15,711 nucleotides of DNA from Bacteroidota bacterium (GCA_020627525.1 JAHDGP010000041.1:2405-18115); one strand, 5' to 3'. Counted from the first letter of the stretch, positions 7,370-14,573 are shown. Translations and numbers: made by a program. Notes: generated by a model from the sequence alone, not told the origin.

Positions 7370-8353
7370 ATGCAAATAGATATAGCAAACTTTAAAATAC
7401 GATCATTCGAACCCACTGACCTTGACTATAAGGCATTGGTGAAATTAGTCAACCATGACTGGCCTAATAATCCAACAACAATTGACACTTGGAAACACAT
7501 CGACAATAAACGAAATTCAAATATTCTGAACCGACGTTATGTTGGGGAGATAGAGATTGAAAACGGTAAACAGATTGTCGCTGTCGGATTTATCAATAAG
7601 CGGGGTTTGAAGAAGAAACCTGGAAAATATTTCATCAAACTTTACATTGATAAGGAGTTTAAAGACCACGGATTTGGTGAACCATTCTACAATCACATGA
7701 TCACAGATTTGGCTGATAAGAATCCTGTTGCTTTGAAGACTGAGATACGAGAGGACGATGTCTCACTTATCAAATTATTCCAACAGAAAGGCTTCCAAGA
7801 CAACAAGAGACCAAAACGCTATTTGGAGCTCGCTATCTCGCACTTTGATTTTGATCTTTTTGCTGGATATGCAGAGAGAGTAGAAACATCTGGTATTGAA
7901 ATTGTCGACCTGCAAAAACTTAAGACGTACGATTCCAACTGGATGCAAAAGTTTTATGATTTAGATACGACCATTGAAAAAGAAATTCGCAACGCAAATG
8001 AGTACGAGCATTTTGAATTTGATGAGTACATCAAAATGTTTAAAAATAAAAACTTCCTGGCTGACGCTCATTTTGTGGCTATTGACAATGGTAATTATGT
8101 GGGAATAAGTTCGTTGTGGCCTGACCTTGTTCAGAAAGATTTACTCTATGTAGGGACCACCAGAATTCTGCAATCTTATCGCCGCCACGGAATTGCAACG
8201 GCACTTAAGCTCAAAACTATAGCCTTCGCAAAACTTTATGGTGCAAATGCTATCCAAACGCGTACTGTAAAAGGTAGTCCCATGTTTGATTTGAATAGAA
8301 AGTTGGGCTTTAAACCAGGGCTAACATTGGTATTCTTTGAAAAAAATTTATGA
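7370..8353 (+). CDS. tandem GNAT family N-acetyltransferase
   Basis: A 327-residue cytoplasmic protein with two GNAT folds in tandem, a layout also seen in mycothiol synthase MshD and other double-GNAT proteins. The C-terminal half looks active: GNYVGISSLW (241-250), the strand LLYVGTTRI (258-266) and the acetyl-CoA loop RRHGIA (271-276, the R/QxxGxG/A motif), followed by the NRKLGF ending (309-314) typical of the fold. The N-terminal half has the same plan (IVAVGFINKR, FIKLYIDKEF, KDHGFGEPFY at 98-107, LFQQKGFQ at 136-143); its loop is less canonical and it may be structural. Acceptors range from small amines to protein N-termini in this superfamily, so no substrate can be named. The ATG start is the first in frame. 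It is followed by 480 non-coding bases. Confidence 0.85.
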   Translation: MQIDIANFKIRSFEPTDLDYKALVKLVNHDWPNNPTTIDTWKHIDNKRNSNILNRRYVGEIEIENGKQIVAVGFINKRGLKKKPGKYFIKLYIDKEFKDHGFGEPFYNHMITDLADKNPVALKTEIREDDVSLIKLFQQKGFQDNKRPKRYLELAISHFDFDLFAGYAERVETSGIEIVDLQKLKTYDSNWMQKFYDLDTTIEKEIRNANEYEHFEFDEYIKMFKNKNFLADAHFVAIDNGNYVGISSLWPDLVQKDLLYVGTTRILQSYRRHGIATALKLKTIAFAKLYGANAIQTRTVKGSPMFDLNRKLGFKPGLTLVFFEKNL

Positions 8354-8555
8354 TAAAACCACTTTATTAAGTACTTAGAAAAATGAATTTGATATAGTTA
8401 CTATAAAACATTGTAGATTGTTAAAAAAGCAATTATAGGCTTTAGAATTCATTAGGGTTTTCTCATAAAAAATTGTAATGATTTAATTGGAGTTTAATGC
8501 ACTTAAAATTAGTGTGATCTTTACAAGATCAATAAAATTGAACATTTATTTCTCA

Positions 8556-8620
8556 CTAACATAATAGGATCACGCTGTGATCCTTTTTAAAATGATTGCA
8601 GAGCAATCAAATTATGTTAG
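8556..8620. repeat. nested hairpins forming a possible three-way junction
   Basis: A perfect 10-base outer stem (CTAACATAAT at 8556-8565, ATTATGTTAG at 8611-8620) encloses two perfect triloop hairpins: AGGATCAC/GTGATCCT (8566-8584) and TGATTGC/GCAATCA (8593-8609). The first hairpin abuts the outer stem directly, TTTTAAAA separates the hairpins, and one A closes the junction. Confidence 0.75.
8566..8588 (+). terminator. candidate intrinsic terminator
   Basis: A perfect 8-base-pair stem AGGATCAC/GTGATCCT with loop GCT is followed by a short T-run (8584-8588). It could end transcription from the GNAT gene, but it lies over 200 bases past that stop and is part of the larger nested structure. Confidence 0.45.
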
Positions 8621-8707
8621 CTTTTGATCAAATACCAACCTCAGAGAACTTGCACATTTACTTATCGTTTTTATGAGAAAGCCCTTTAGCATTCATTTAG
8701 TAGCTAT

Positions 8708-8799
8708 GAACTAGTTTAGAATTGATGAATTTAAATATATGAGCTTCATTTGCCTTAAAAATACATCTCATATATATATCCTCAATTCTAAACTAGTTC
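8708..8799. repeat. inverted repeat just upstream of the secreted-protein gene
   Basis: The outer arms are a perfect 18-base match: GAACTAGTTTAGAATTGA at 8708-8725 and its reverse complement at 8782-8799. A second perfect 9-base pair, ATATATGAG (8735-8743) and CTCATATAT (8767-8775), lies inside, around a 23-base centre. The right arm ends 34 bases before the ATG at 8834. Confidence 0.8.
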
Positions 8800-8833
8800 T
8801 ATGCATTTACAATATATTTCTTTATTTTTAAAA

Positions 8834-10405
8834 ATGAAATGTCAGAAAATATATTATATATGTGTCTTTTTAATTTGTAATTATGCCATTTCTCAAACAG
8901 TATTTCAGCCAAAAGTAATTGATTGGATGGATGACATTACTTCCGAACCGTCAGGTGTAAATGTTGTATACAATCCAACTAGCGGACATTACGAATACTG
9001 GACACACAACGATGCAGGCAATCCTGAAAATATTTACAATTTCAGACTGAACGCTGTTGGCAATATAATCAAAACCATAGATGTTGGAGTTCCCTTCATT
9101 GATTGGGAAGATATGGCAACTGATGATTTAAACAATGTTTATTTAGGCGATTTTGGAAACTTCGTTCACAATGTCAGCGTCAATAATCCTCCTTTACAAG
9201 TTGTTAAAATTCCAAACCCAAACAACTACTCTGGAACAGCTCCATCTTCCGAAATTATTGAATATATTTACCCAACTAATGGAGTTTTGGACTCAGAGGC
9301 GATGGTTCATTTCAATGGAGCCCTATACATTTTTACAAAAACAGTCAGCACTGTTCGCGATCCTTCTCTTGACGATAATTATACTTATTGTTATAAAATT
9401 CCAGATACACCTTTGTTGGGTGGGGGAAAATATACAGCAACATATCAAGATGCTCATCAAGTTGTGATGCCAGGAGAAGATCCAACACACTTTAAAGTAA
9501 CTGGCGCAGACTTGAGCCCTGACAAAAAGAAATTAGTATTACTTACCTATGAAAGAATTTGGGTTTTTTCCTGTTTTGAAGGCGATGACTTTTTCAACGG
9601 AACGGTCACCAGCTTTCTAATTCCTTTTAGACAGTACGAAGGTGTTACTTTTATCAATAACCATGAAATTGTAATTACAAAAGAAGGTTCTTTAGCTGAC
9701 CCAAATTACAATCCAAGAGCCTTTTACATGGATTTGTTTCCGTGGATAGATGGATCTTGTATTGAATGCAATAAATTAAACAATGGTAATTTTGATGAAT
9801 CTAATTTTGGGTGGACTGGTTATATTCACTCCTCCGCCGATGCTGGATTTAACTTTTTTAATGGAAGCGCGGAAATAGATATTCAAACCATTGGCTCCTC
9901 TCAATGGCATGTTAGCTTGCGACAGAGAGGATTAGTACTTGGGAAAAATAAAACTTACAGAATCAGTTACAAAGCTTATGCCGAAGATGATCGTTTAGTA
10001 TCTGTTTATGTTAATGACAACAATGAAGGCAGTCAGTATTATACCAGTCAAGCAATAACCACTGTTCCAACCTATTATTCGCACGAGTTTACAATGGGCA
10101 ATGTTGATGTTTTTAATGGATATTTAAATTTTGGAGTAGGCAATTATATAGCGCACAAAGTATATTTTGATGATGTGAAAATAGAAGAGGTAGATTGTAT
10201 CTGTCCACAAAACCGTTATTTCTTTGCCAAAATTGACAATACAACTAAACACTTTGAAACCAATAATAATATATATGGATACAATACCATAGAAGGAGAC
10301 TCTATAATATATGATGCGGCAAACTGTGTTGAATTGTTCCCTGGTTTTGAGGTAAAACAAGGAGCTGCATTTGATGTGTATTCTGATGGATGTGGTGGTT
10401 ATTAG
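8834..10405 (+). CDS. exported beta-propeller protein with CBM-like and coathanger domains
   Basis: A 523-residue exported protein. Residues 1-20 form a signal peptide with cleavage likely after AIS. About 35-290 is propeller-like: the segments YWTHNDAGNPENIYNF (55-70), DWEDMATDDLNNVYLGDFGN (90-109) and LDSEAMVHFNGALYIFTK (152-169) recall propellers of the phytase/esterase-like type, whose substrate here is unknown. About 315-454 looks like a CBM4/9 or galactose-binding-like sandwich: NGNFDESNFGWTGY, LGKNKTYRISYKAYAE and VYFDDVKIEEV. The end (about 472-520, ELFPGFEVKQGAAFDVYSDGC) resembles the 3-coathanger-stack domain of Bacteroidetes surface proteins. No classic type IX sorting domain is seen, so the final location is uncertain. 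The frame opens at ATG 8801, but that start would put 11 residues before the signal peptide; ATG 8834 is preferred. Domain calls are by recognition only. Confidence 0.75.
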   Translation: MKCQKIYYICVFLICNYAISQTVFQPKVIDWMDDITSEPSGVNVVYNPTSGHYEYWTHNDAGNPENIYNFRLNAVGNIIKTIDVGVPFIDWEDMATDDLNNVYLGDFGNFVHNVSVNNPPLQVVKIPNPNNYSGTAPSSEIIEYIYPTNGVLDSEAMVHFNGALYIFTKTVSTVRDPSLDDNYTYCYKIPDTPLLGGGKYTATYQDAHQVVMPGEDPTHFKVTGADLSPDKKKLVLLTYERIWVFSCFEGDDFFNGTVTSFLIPFRQYEGVTFINNHEIVITKEGSLADPNYNPRAFYMDLFPWIDGSCIECNKLNNGNFDESNFGWTGYIHSSADAGFNFFNGSAEIDIQTIGSSQWHVSLRQRGLVLGKNKTYRISYKAYAEDDRLVSVYVNDNNEGSQYYTSQAITTVPTYYSHEFTMGNVDVFNGYLNFGVGNYIAHKVYFDDVKIEEVDCICPQNRYFFAKIDNTTKHFETNNNIYGYNTIEGDSIIYDAANCVELFPGFEVKQGAAFDVYSDGCGGY

Positions 10406-10476
10406 GCAATATTTTATTGTAAATTAAATTTTTTAGATAAAACTCTTGGAAAAATCATTTTCTTTTGTTATTAGGT

Positions 10477-10504
10477 GCCTTCTTCCTATAGAAAGGTTGC
10501 GAGT
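10477..10504 (+). repeat. dispersed palindromic repeat, copy 2
   Basis: Differs from 2518-2545 at one of 28 positions (G to A at 10492), which breaks the perfect palindrome in this copy. It lies 72 bases after the preceding stop, in the same orientation and at a similar distance from a gene end as copy 1. Confidence 0.75.
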
Positions 10505-10685
10505 GGGTTACAAAGCCAGTTTTTAGGTAGAGTTTTCATTCCAAATTAGTTAAAAATATCAGTTTGAAATTTTATTCGATGAATAGTAGTTACTAGATAA
10601 AAGAAGGTACTCTAAACTTAAAATGCAATAAATAGTACTGTTTAAAGGCAAAAAATAGAAATATTGCTTTTATTGACAAGTTTTT

Positions 10686-10717
10686 TTTGACATATTTGCA
10701 CTTTAAAAAGACCTTTG
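10686..10717 (+). promoter_or_regulatory. putative promoter of the lipoprotein gene
   Basis: TTTG at 10686-10689 and GACCTTTG at 10710-10717 (one mismatch to TAnnTTTG) are 20 bases apart, the normal -33 to -7 spacing. The predicted leader is about 60 bases. A competing weaker box, CATATTTG, lies at 10691-10698. Confidence 0.4.
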
Positions 10718-10787
10718 AGGGCGGGATTGCTGTGAAAAATTTAACTAAACTAAACATAAAGTCCTCAATATCATTAAATTTTACAAA

Positions 10788-11300
10788 ATGAAAAAATTAT
10801 TATTTTTATTATCAATCATTGGATTATTTGCATTTACAGCTTGTTCTTCAGGGGATACTACAAAAGATGCAACCAAAGATGCTATCAACAAAACTTCTAA
10901 TGCAACTAAAAATGCAGCAGGAAAAGTAGGAAACGCAGCTAGTAATGCAGCAGGAAAAGTTGGCAATGCGGCAGGAAACGCAGCTGGTACTGTAAAAAAT
11001 GCGGCTGGAAACGCTGGACAAGCTGTTAAGAATGCGGCTGGAAATGCTGGTCAAGCTGTTCAAGACGGAAGAAAGAAACTAAACTTGAAAGACAGAATTC
11101 AAAATGCTGGTCAAGGTATTAAGAAAGCTGGTCAAAAAGTAGGTTCTGGTGTTAAAACTGGTGCTCAAAAAGTAGGTTCTGGTGTTAAAACTGGTGCTCA
11201 AAAAGTAGGGGCTGGCGTTAAAACTGGTGCTCAGAAAGTTGGCGAAGGTGCTAAAAAAGTAGGAGATAAGGTTAAAAATGCTACTAGTGGTGGTAAATAA
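10788..11300 (+). CDS. small lipoprotein built of 11-residue amphipathic repeats
   Basis: A 170-residue protein. MKKLLFLLSIIGLFAFTAC is a lipoprotein signal peptide, with C19 the likely lipidated residue. The mature part is almost wholly 11-residue repeats. In block 1 (42-96) five units follow the pattern NAAGKVGNAAG / NAGQAVKNAAG. In block 2 (113-156) four units follow KAGQKVGSGVK / TGAQKVGSGVK. A short charged link (LNLKDRIQNAG) joins the blocks. Eleven-residue periodicity with small and charged residues is the hallmark of LEA group 3 and synuclein-like amphipathic helices, which fold on membranes or on drying. The mature chain is very basic and lacks aromatic residues. A protective or membrane-associated role is inference; no enzyme function is suggested. 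The gene has its own promoter-like signals and a strong terminator, so it is probably monocistronic. Confidence 0.85.
   Translation: MKKLLFLLSIIGLFAFTACSSGDTTKDATKDAINKTSNATKNAAGKVGNAASNAAGKVGNAAGNAAGTVKNAAGNAGQAVKNAAGNAGQAVQDGRKKLNLKDRIQNAGQGIKKAGQKVGSGVKTGAQKVGSGVKTGAQKVGAGVKTGAQKVGEGAKKVGDKVKNATSGGK
11124..11255 (+). repeat. 33-base coding tandem repeat, four units
   Basis: Four consecutive 33-base units encode the block-2 11-mers of the lipoprotein. Units 1 and 2 (11124-11156, 11157-11189) are identical over their last eight codons. Units 3 and 4 have drifted mainly at third positions and in the last codons. This indicates recent expansion by unit duplication. Confidence 0.85.
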
Positions 11301-11345
11301 TCTTTACAAAAGGCATTTTTATTTAACTTAAAGTAAAACAAAGCT

Positions 11346-11381
11346 AAAACACCAATCAGCAAAGCTGATTGGTGTTTTTTT
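11346..11381 (+). terminator. strong intrinsic terminator of the lipoprotein gene
   Basis: A perfect 12-base-pair stem, ACACCAATCAGC (11349-11360) with GCTGATTGGTGT (11364-11375), has an AAA loop and is followed by a T-run. The stem begins 48 bases after the stop codon. The upstream A-run would extend the pairing and make it partly bidirectional. Confidence 0.9.
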
Positions 11382-11383
11382 TA

Positions 11384-11517
11384 TTTTAAATCATACAACT
11401 AGCCATTTTAAAAATCAGTGACAAACAAACAATATATCCAAAAGCTCCTCTGGAGCTAATAGTTAAATATTTATGTGTTGTTTGTTTCTCCAAAATGTCT
11501 AGTTGTGTGATTTTAAA
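11384..11517. repeat. composite inverted-repeat element
   Basis: The arms 11384-11409 and 11492-11517 are inverted copies matching at 23 of 26 positions, each with TTTAAA at its outer edge. Inside lie a perfect 10-base inverted pair (AAACAAACAA 11423-11432, TTGTTTGTTT 11478-11487) and a central hairpin AGCTCC-TCT-GGAGCT (11443-11457). The left end recurs in inverted orientation at 7301-7336. It resembles a miniature inverted-repeat element; no transposase is present in the window. Confidence 0.7.
11391..11425 (-). repeat. dispersed element copy matching 7301-7336
   Basis: Read on the minus strand this segment matches 7301-7336 with one gap and one mismatch. It contains the left arm of the composite element and its inner flank with the motif TTTGTCACTGATTTTTAAAA. 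Confidence 0.7.
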
Positions 11518-11521
11518 CACC

Positions 11522-11624
11522 AAGTGATAAGACCAATATAATAACCGTCAAAAAATAATTCAAAGTTTTGATAATCAGTTTTTTGTGAAAGTTATTTATC
11601 TGTGTTAATTTGATCTTACCACTT
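11522..11624. repeat. imperfect inverted pair, 15-base arms
   Basis: AAGTGATAAGACCAA at 11522-11536 matches the reverse complement of 11610-11624 at 13 of 15 positions, enclosing 73 AT-rich bases. It lies directly right of the composite element. Confidence 0.45.
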
Positions 11625-11683
11625 ACTTTTATGGTCCTTTTTGAATGTTAAATTATTATTATAATATATACGAAATGCGCCTT

Positions 11684-11708
11684 CCACAAAAAAACGTTAT
11701 TTTTGTGG
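11684..11708. repeat. 25-base hairpin upstream of miaB
   Basis: CCACAAAAA (11684-11692) pairs perfectly with TTTTTGTGG (11700-11708) across AACGTTA. It is not followed by a T-run. It could be an operator-like palindrome or a transcript stem; its position about 115 bases before the miaB start leaves both open. Confidence 0.5.
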
Positions 11709-11823
11709 TAAATTGATGCTTTTTGATTAAAGCAATTTAGGGAATCGGAACTCAATGTAAGTAAGTCAAATACTTATTTAATTGTAAAATTCTGTCTCCC
11801 TTAACTAAAAAAACAATAGAATA

Positions 11824-13254
11824 TTGAATTCGCTAGATAGAAAAGATTTAAATACACCTCTTGAAGAAGCTCGACAAGGAGAGGTATTGACAATGGAGAA
11901 TCCAGTGCTTGATCAGATGCATTCAGGCAAAAAGTTTTACATTGAAAGCTATGGTTGTGCAATGAATTTTAGCGATACTGAAGTAGTTGCTTCAATTTTA
12001 ATGGAAGATGGATTTACCAATACTAAAATTGCTGACGAAGCTGATTTAATTTTGTTAAATACTTGTTCGATCAGAGAGAAAGCAGAAGAACGTATTCGCA
12101 ATCGCCTGAAAGATTTTACAAAACTTAAAAGACGCAAGAAAAATACGTTAATCGGTGTGCTCGGTTGTATGGCTGAGAGACTGAAAAAAGATTTGTTAGA
12201 GCAAGAAAAACTGGTTGACATTGTTTGCGGTCCGGATGCTTATAGAGATCTTCCAAACCTGGTAGGCTCTGCCACAACTGGTCAAAAAGCGGTCAATGTA
12301 TTGCTTTCACGAGAAGAAACCTACGCCGATATAAATCCCGTTAGATTGGATACAAACGGCGTTACTGGATTTGTTTCGATCATGAGGGGTTGTGACAATA
12401 TGTGTTCTTTTTGCGTGGTGCCATTCACAAGAGGGCGTGAAAGAAGTAGAAACGCTTTTTCGATTGTAGCTGAATCCAGAGAATTGTTTGAGGCTGGACA
12501 TAAAGAAATTACTTTACTAGGGCAAAATGTGGATTCTTATAAATGGAAAAACCCAGAAACAGAAAAAACAGTAAGTTTTGCTGAATTATTGGTAATGGTG
12601 GCTGAAATCCATCCAGATTTAAGAGTTAGGTTTTCAACTTCTCACCCCAAAGACATTACCAATGATGTCATTTATGCCATTGCAAAGTATGACAATATTT
12701 GTAAATACATTCACCTGCCAATCCAATCTGGAAATTCGCGTGTTTTAGAATTAATGAACCGTACTTACGACAGAGAATGGTTTTTGGAAAGGGTAGATAC
12801 CATTAGAAAAATTATTCCCGATTGTGGTATTTCAACGGATGTAATTGCGGGCTTTTGCTCGGAAACGGAAGAAGAACATCAAGATACGCTGTCTTTATTA
12901 GAAGAGGTTTGTTTTGATATGGCTTATATGTATTTTTATTCAGAAAGACCTGGTACATTAGCGGCAAGAAAATACAAAGATGATGTTCCTCACGCTGATA
13001 AGAAGCGAAGATTGGCTGAAATTATAAAAGTTCAGGCAGAAGCGTCGCATAAAAGCAATAAAGCAGACATCGGGAAAGTTTTTAAAGTATTGGTTGAGAA
13101 AGAATCAAAAAAATCCGCAGATGATCTTTGTGGAAGAAATGATCAAAATAAAATGATTATCTTTCCGAAAATGAATGCAAAGCCAGGAGATTACGTTTTT
13201 GTTGAAGTTACAAAATGTACCTCCGCTAGTTTGTTTGGAAAAATAGTTAAATAA
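11824..13254 (+). CDS. miaB: tRNA-2-methylthio-N6-dimethylallyladenosine synthase MiaB
   Basis: MiaB is a radical-SAM methylthiotransferase that adds a methylthio group to i6A at position 37 of tRNAs reading UNN codons. The 476-residue product has all three family parts: an N-terminal UPF0004 domain with the auxiliary iron-sulfur cysteines C45 (SYGCAMN), C81 (NTCSIRE) and C115 (LGCMAER); the radical-SAM CxxxCxxC at C190, C194 and C197 followed by [12 protein letters not shown]; and a C-terminal TRAM domain (about 410-476). The frame starts at TTG 11824, downstream of a TAA at 11806. The next ATG is at 11893 (residue 24), preceded by a GGAG. Family members carry an extension like EEARQGEV, which favours TTG, but either start keeps the catalytic parts. 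It heads an operon; the next gene starts 35 bases after the stop. Confidence 0.95.
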   Translation: MNSLDRKDLNTPLEEARQGEVLTMENPVLDQMHSGKKFYIESYGCAMNFSDTEVVASILMEDGFTNTKIADEADLILLNTCSIREKAEERIRNRLKDFTKLKRRKKNTLIGVLGCMAERLKKDLLEQEKLVDIVCGPDAYRDLPNLVGSATTGQKAVNVLLSREETYADINPVRLDTNGVTGFVSIMRGCDNMCSFCVVPFTRGRERSRNAFSIVAESRELFEAGHKEITLLGQNVDSYKWKNPETEKTVSFAELLVMVAEIHPDLRVRFSTSHPKDITNDVIYAIAKYDNICKYIHLPIQSGNSRVLELMNRTYDREWFLERVDTIRKIIPDCGISTDVIAGFCSETEEEHQDTLSLLEEVCFDMAYMYFYSERPGTLAARKYKDDVPHADKKRRLAEIIKVQAEASHKSNKADIGKVFKVLVEKESKKSADDLCGRNDQNKMIIFPKMNAKPGDYVFVEVTKCTSASLFGKIVK

Positions 13255-13289
13255 TAAATGCACACGAAATTGTTGTGCTGTAGATAAAT

Positions 13290-14573
13290 ATGGTTGAATT
13301 ACAAGCTCTAAAAAGACGATTTAGTATCATCGGAAATTCCGAACAATACAATCGTGCGCTTGAGCGTGCAGTGCAGGTATCTCCTACAGATCTGACTGTT
13401 CTTATTACAGGGGAAAGTGGTGTTGGAAAAGAAGTGTTCTCAAAAATCATCCATCAGTTGAGTTTGAGAAAACACAATAATTTTATTGCTATAAACTGTG
13501 GAGCAATTCCGGAAGGAACCATTGACTCAGAACTGTTCGGTCACGAAAAGGGCGCTTTTACAGGAGCATCCGACAAAAGAACAGGATATTTTGAACATAC
13601 CAATGGCGGTACTATTTTTTTAGATGAAATTGGTGAAATGCCTTTGGCAACTCAATCCCGATTGTTGCGGGTTTTGGAGTCTGGCGAATACATTAAGGTG
13701 GGCTCTTCTAAAATTCAAAAAACAGATGTTCGAATAATTGCCGCAACCAATGTAGATTTGGGAAAAGCCATTAAAGCTGGAAAATTTAGAGAAGACTTAT
13801 TTTACAGACTAAATACTGTTCCAATATTTGTTCCGCCTTTGCGAGAAAGAAAAGAGGACATTTATTTATTGTTTAGAAAATTTACTACAGATTTATCAGA
13901 AAAACACAAGAGCAATCTTATTACACTGACAGAGGAAGCCAAGCAAATTTTACAAAATTATTATTGGCCAGGGAATATTAGGGAGCTTAAAAATATATCT
14001 GAACAAATATCCGTTTTGGCGAAAGACAAATTGGTGGATGTTGAAGAATTTGTCCAATTTATGCCTTCTGGTAATCTGCAAAAAAACAATTTGCCGATTT
14101 TGGCAAGTGATGCATTGAATGGGGAAGATAAAATGGGGCTTTCAGAGCGAGAGCTCATGTATAAGCTATTGTTTGATATGCGTAAAGACATAACTGAAAT
14201 GAAACAGTTTATGTTGCAATTGGCTCAAAGGGGCGCTATTTCAAGCGATGAAATTAACCAAAGCGGCATTTTTAATGAAGTAATTCCGCAGCAGTCTTTA
14301 ACTGCATCGGGGCAACGCTATGTTGTGCAGGATGAAAACTCTATGAATGTACCAATAGTTTTGAGTACCAGACCAACAAGCAATAATTTTGGTTCGTCAG
14401 ACGAAAGTGCGGAAATTGTAGAGGAATCTTTGTCTATTTCCGACAAAGAAAAAGAATTAATCCAAACAGCATTAAAAAAGCATAAGGGGAATAGAAAGCG
14501 TGCTGCAACGGATTTAGGAATTTCGGAAAGAACACTTTATAGAAAAATAAAAGAATATCAAATTATAGAATGA
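13290..14573 (+). CDS. sigma-54-type AAA+ transcriptional regulator, no sensor domain
   Basis: A 427-residue enhancer-binding-type activator. The AAA+ domain begins almost at once: Walker A GESGVGKE (41-48), the sigma-54-contacting loop GAFTGA (88-93), Walker B GGTIFLDEIGE (106-116), FREDLFYRLN with the arginine-finger region (166-175), PLRERKEDI (183-191) and WPGNIREL. A linker of about 110 residues with a helical segment (LSERELMYKLLFDMRKDITE) leads to a C-terminal Fis-type helix-turn-helix (NRKRAATDLGISERTLYRKI). There is no receiver, PAS or GAF domain, so activity is not set by an N-terminal input and may depend on level or on a partner. The intact GAFTGA predicts work with sigma-54. Its target is unknown. 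It sits 35 bases after miaB and overlaps lptE by ATGA, so it is translationally coupled to an envelope gene. Confidence 0.92.
   Translation: MVELQALKRRFSIIGNSEQYNRALERAVQVSPTDLTVLITGESGVGKEVFSKIIHQLSLRKHNNFIAINCGAIPEGTIDSELFGHEKGAFTGASDKRTGYFEHTNGGTIFLDEIGEMPLATQSRLLRVLESGEYIKVGSSKIQKTDVRIIAATNVDLGKAIKAGKFREDLFYRLNTVPIFVPPLRERKEDIYLLFRKFTTDLSEKHKSNLITLTEEAKQILQNYYWPGNIRELKNISEQISVLAKDKLVDVEEFVQFMPSGNLQKNNLPILASDALNGEDKMGLSERELMYKLLFDMRKDITEMKQFMLQLAQRGAISSDEINQSGIFNEVIPQQSLTASGQRYVVQDENSMNVPIVLSTRPTSNNFGSSDESAEIVEESLSISDKEKELIQTALKKHKGNRKRAATDLGISERTLYRKIKEYQIIE

Larger units (their letters stand above)
8455..8684. repeat. outer inverted repeat, 18-base arms
   Basis: The left arm 8455-8472 (GGGTTTTCTCATAAAAAA) and the reverse complement of the right arm 8667-8684 agree at 16 of 18 positions; one of the two mismatches would be a G-U pair in RNA. 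The arms enclose the nested hairpins at 8556-8620, so the whole 230 bases could fold as one unit. Confidence 0.6.
8354..8833. other. 480-base intergenic region dense in inverted repeats
   Basis: No gene is evident. From left to right it holds small palindromes (AAGTACTT at 8380, TATAG/CTATA at 8393-8405), a 7-base-pair hairpin TGATCTT/AAGATCA (8515-8531), a compact nested structure at 8556-8620 enclosed by longer arms at 8455-8472 and 8667-8684, and a separate inverted repeat at 8708-8799. The density of paired sequence is far above that of the other gaps in this window. Confidence 0.7.
10406..10787. other. intergenic region between secreted protein and lipoprotein
   Basis: This 382-base gap holds the second copy of the 28-base dispersed repeat (10477-10504) and, near its right end, the probable promoter and leader of the lipoprotein gene. 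No open frame or RNA gene is supported. I see no strong terminator for the preceding gene. Confidence 0.6.
11301..11823. other. intergenic region before miaB, rich in inverted repeats
   Basis: After the terminator this 523-base gap holds the composite inverted element 11384-11517, a weaker inverted pair at 11522-11624, a hairpin at 11684-11708 and a small stem at 11718-11733 (GCTTT/AAAGC). No open frame is convincing. I do not find a clear promoter for miaB at the usual distance. Confidence 0.65.

Noticed and set aside
8801..8833. Upstream ATG start for the secreted protein
   Set aside because: It adds 11 residues before a good signal peptide; ATG 8834 gives a standard N-terminus of lysine plus hydrophobic core.
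9153..9467. 104-codon + strand frame inside the secreted-protein gene
   Set aside because: It is a shadow of the 8834 gene in another frame; the main frame carries recognisable domains throughout.
10781..11063. Minus-strand open frames opposite the lipoprotein gene
   Set aside because: They are alanine- and serine-rich mirror frames of the coding repeats, with no start context or family match.
11124..11255. Regular 33-base repeats resembling a CRISPR array
   Set aside because: There are no spacers; the units abut and encode the in-frame 11-residue repeats of the lipoprotein.
7370..11300. Possible toxin-antitoxin or defence island around the GNAT and orphan genes
   Set aside because: The GNAT is a 327-residue double-fold enzyme unlike the short GNAT toxins, has no small DNA-binding partner, and no nuclease, helicase or reverse transcriptase is nearby.
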